A stretch of DNA of 17,448 nucleotides from Mucidula mucida (Eukaryota > Basidiomycota > Agaricomycetes > Agaricales > Physalacriaceae), in the NCBI GenBank assembly GCA_015501055.1, contig JADNYV010000718.1, forward strand, positions 1-17,448. The letters run 5' to 3'. Shown in pieces: positions 16,140 through 17,448 of this stretch. The notes beneath the pieces are model-generated. The model saw only the letters and a list, made by a program, of their open reading frames with translations. It was not told where the DNA came from and ran no database searches. Both the position numbers and the translations under genes were made by a program. Each line of letters starts with the position of its first letter. Position 1 is the first letter of the stretch.

Positions 16140-17448
16140 TCACGTATCTATACCCACTAAAACCCCGCTTTCCCTTGTCCTGTCATCGTCGTTCGGGATC
16201 ACGTCTCTCCATGTGTTTAGGACTAGGGATTTTGATATCGCCTTCTTGCCGAATCTCTTTTTGTCCGATAGCAAACAGTCCAGCTCAAGTCGCCGGTTGA
16301 TCGTGTACCGGAATCTGTTTTCTATCTCGCGACGTGAGCTTGGCGGCTTTTCGTTTATGACTCTTTCATTTCTCAGCTTCCAGATGAGATGGGCTGACTC
16401 TGATATCAGAATGCGTCTCATCCTCTCCTCTCCTCTCGTCGTCGCTTTTCTGCTCATGTTCGGTGGTTGTATGCCGCACGATATTATATCGCCAATATTG
16501 ACTTGTAGGGGTCTGCCCGTTTTCCGCGTCCACATCTGGCTCACAAGGTCCCATACTTCTCTTTGCCCGGGTACATCACATTGCGTTAGTATGTGTTCCA
16601 TGCTCTCTATGTCTCCGCACTCCTGACACTGCACCCTAGCTTCATATCCGGGTATGTGCTTCCAATGTCTCCCGACGTTGTACCCATCGTGTATCAGCAT
16701 CCATAGGAAGTATTTCACTGATCTGCTGAAGTCTTTTCTCCTGACCGACAGCCATAGTTGTTCCGATGACACTTCAGCATCGCACCTCCCGGCCGCTGCT
16801 TCAAGAGCAAGAGTCACATTTTTAGCAGTTCCGCGACGATCCAGCTTTTCCTGGTATGTATCACTTTGCATCTTAAGTTTTCGTATCATCTTATATGCAG
16901 TCGCCTGCGTTAGCGCTTTTAATTTCGCCCCCCTTACTTTGAGCTCGGGTGGGATTGTTAGATCGACGATGTCTGGTTCTTGTCGTCGACTAGCCTCTCC
17001 TGCAAGTTTATCTGCCCCATCGTTCCCATGGTCTCCGGAGTGTCCTTTGACCCATTCGAGGTGGGTTTCCGCGGTACGTTCTCGGAATCGGGCTATCATC
17101 GTTTGGGTGACTAAACTGTTGCTAATTAGGAAGTACCCTTCATCTTCCCATTTCGTAAACCGACCCAGTAGTCCATCGAGTACATGGCGGGAGTCGCTGA
17201 CACATCGAACGGGATTGTGTCGTGGTACCGTTTCCGCGAGCGTTTTTGCTGCTATTAGCTCTGCGGCTTGGTTCGTGGTACCGACTTCGTTTGGGATCCT
17301 CAGGCTTACGTTTCTCTCGTCTCCTTCATCAAAGTAGACTCCAGCGCCGGCTGCCGCTTCCTTGGTACCGCAGTTTATGGCCAATCCGTCTGTGTAGCAA
17401 TGATATCTTCTTCTTCTTCTGGGTATGTTGTGTCGGGCGCAAAAGTTC
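16140..17448 (-). CDS. LINE ORF2 C-terminus: RNase H domain and zinc-knuckle (5' end outside window)
   Basis: The frame is open from the window edge to the stop at 16140, about 435 residues. RNase H residues are all present in order: Asp in CYTDGLAI (17385-17400), Glu in NQAAELIAAK, Asp in CVSDSRHVLDG, and Asp in HGNDGADKLAGEA after EWVKGHSG. Around residue 270 a CX2CX7HX4C motif (CQECGDIESMEHILTQC) matches the zinc-binding module after reverse transcriptase in many LINEs. The C-terminal 130 residues are basic and helical. The reverse transcriptase and endonuclease would lie beyond 17448. The order with RNase H downstream suggests a Tad/I-type fungal LINE. No frameshift is seen, so this copy looks young. 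Confidence 0.9.
   Translation of the reverse strand, partial: NFCARHNIPRRRRRYHCYTDGLAINCGTKEAAAGAGVYFDEGDERNVSLRIPNEVGTTNQAAELIAAKTLAETVPRHNPVRCVSDSRHVLDGLLGRFTKWEDEGYFLISNSLVTQTMIARFRERTAETHLEWVKGHSGDHGNDGADKLAGEASRRQEPDIVDLTIPPELKVRGAKLKALTQATAYKMIRKLKMQSDTYQEKLDRRGTAKNVTLALEAAAGRCDAEVSSEQLWLSVRRKDFSRSVKYFLWMLIHDGYNVGRHWKHIPGYEARVQCQECGDIESMEHILTQCDVPGQREVWDLVSQMWTRKTGRPLQVNIGDIISCGIQPPNMSRKATTRGEERMRRILISESAHLIWKLRNERVINEKPPSSRREIENRFRYTINRRLELDCLLSDKKRFGKKAISKSLVLNTWRDVIPNDDDRTRESGVLVGIDT

Larger units (their letters stand above)
15817..17448 (-). mobile_element. 3' end of a non-LTR retrotransposon (LINE), continues past the window
   Basis: The element reads on the minus strand. Its poly(A) tail appears as 22 T at 15817-15838. 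The 3' UTR (15839-16139) contains a GC-rich hairpin (GGCGCGCC..GGCGCGG, around 15904-15922), and upstream of it lies the end of ORF2. A poly(A) tail directly next to host DNA marks the insertion end by target-primed reverse transcription. The 5' end and the second target-site copy are outside the window; the tail-side flank on the minus strand begins CATACATATTACTTACT. Confidence 0.85.

Noticed and set aside
16213..17337. Plus-strand ORFs of 137 and 227 codons opposite the LINE
   Set aside because: They are antisense shadows of an ORF2 frame carrying all RNase H and zinc-knuckle residues. Their Ser/Phe/Leu-rich composition is typical of a complementary strand.

Overview
The window reads as nuclear DNA of an Agaricomycete-type basidiomycete. 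Coding regions carry many short introns (about 42-64 nt, GT..AG, often with a CTNA-like branch site). There is a fungal-type cyanase, a Ty3/gypsy chromovirus with a C-terminal chromodomain, a LINE encoding RNase H plus a zinc knuckle, and a decayed gene of the mushroom DUF7918 type. No bacterial features, rRNA or tRNA were seen.

Layout. (1) Bases 1-8788 form one huge inverted repeat: 1-4380 is mirrored by 4411-8788 around a 30-nt unpaired centre (4381-4410). The centre lies inside a truncated chromovirus, so two 3' halves of the element (integrase C-terminus, chromodomain, polypurine tract, one LTR) stand back to back and read outward. Outside the LTRs each arm carries non-coding DNA, a 1.63-kb stretch bounded by TACCGTGC-type repeats, and the 3' part of an unknown multi-exon gene ('gene A'). 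The left arm begins exactly at the window edge, so the true outer end of the palindrome is not visible. (2) 7849-10684, minus: the complete right copy of gene A, rebuilt here as ten exons and 788 codons, starts in the right arm and runs out into single-copy DNA. (3) 10828-11795, plus: a 303-residue unknown protein, divergent from gene A across a 143-bp intergenic region. (4) 12126-12880, minus: cyanate hydratase, six exons, 166 residues, with Asp where the catalytic Glu is expected. (5) 13075-13450, minus: a broken SDHAF3/ACN9-like gene. (6) 13567-14441, plus: a broken DUF7918-like gene. (7) 14956-15745, plus: a 242-residue Pro/Ser/Thr-rich unknown protein with a TATA box. (8) 15817-17448, minus: the 3' end of a LINE, with its poly(A) tail 72 bp beyond the stop of the preceding gene; its 5' end is outside the window.

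The most remarkable object is the palindrome. Its outer 2.2 kb appear identical between arms, while the inner 1.2 kb (retroelement and LTR) differ by many single-base indels and CpG-type transitions. This fits either a real inverted duplication homogenised by gene conversion, with a methylated and mutating transposon core, or a fold-back assembly or read artefact with poor consensus at its centre. The sequence alone cannot decide between them. The remaining genes are unrelated housekeeping or orphan genes and do not form an operon or cluster.
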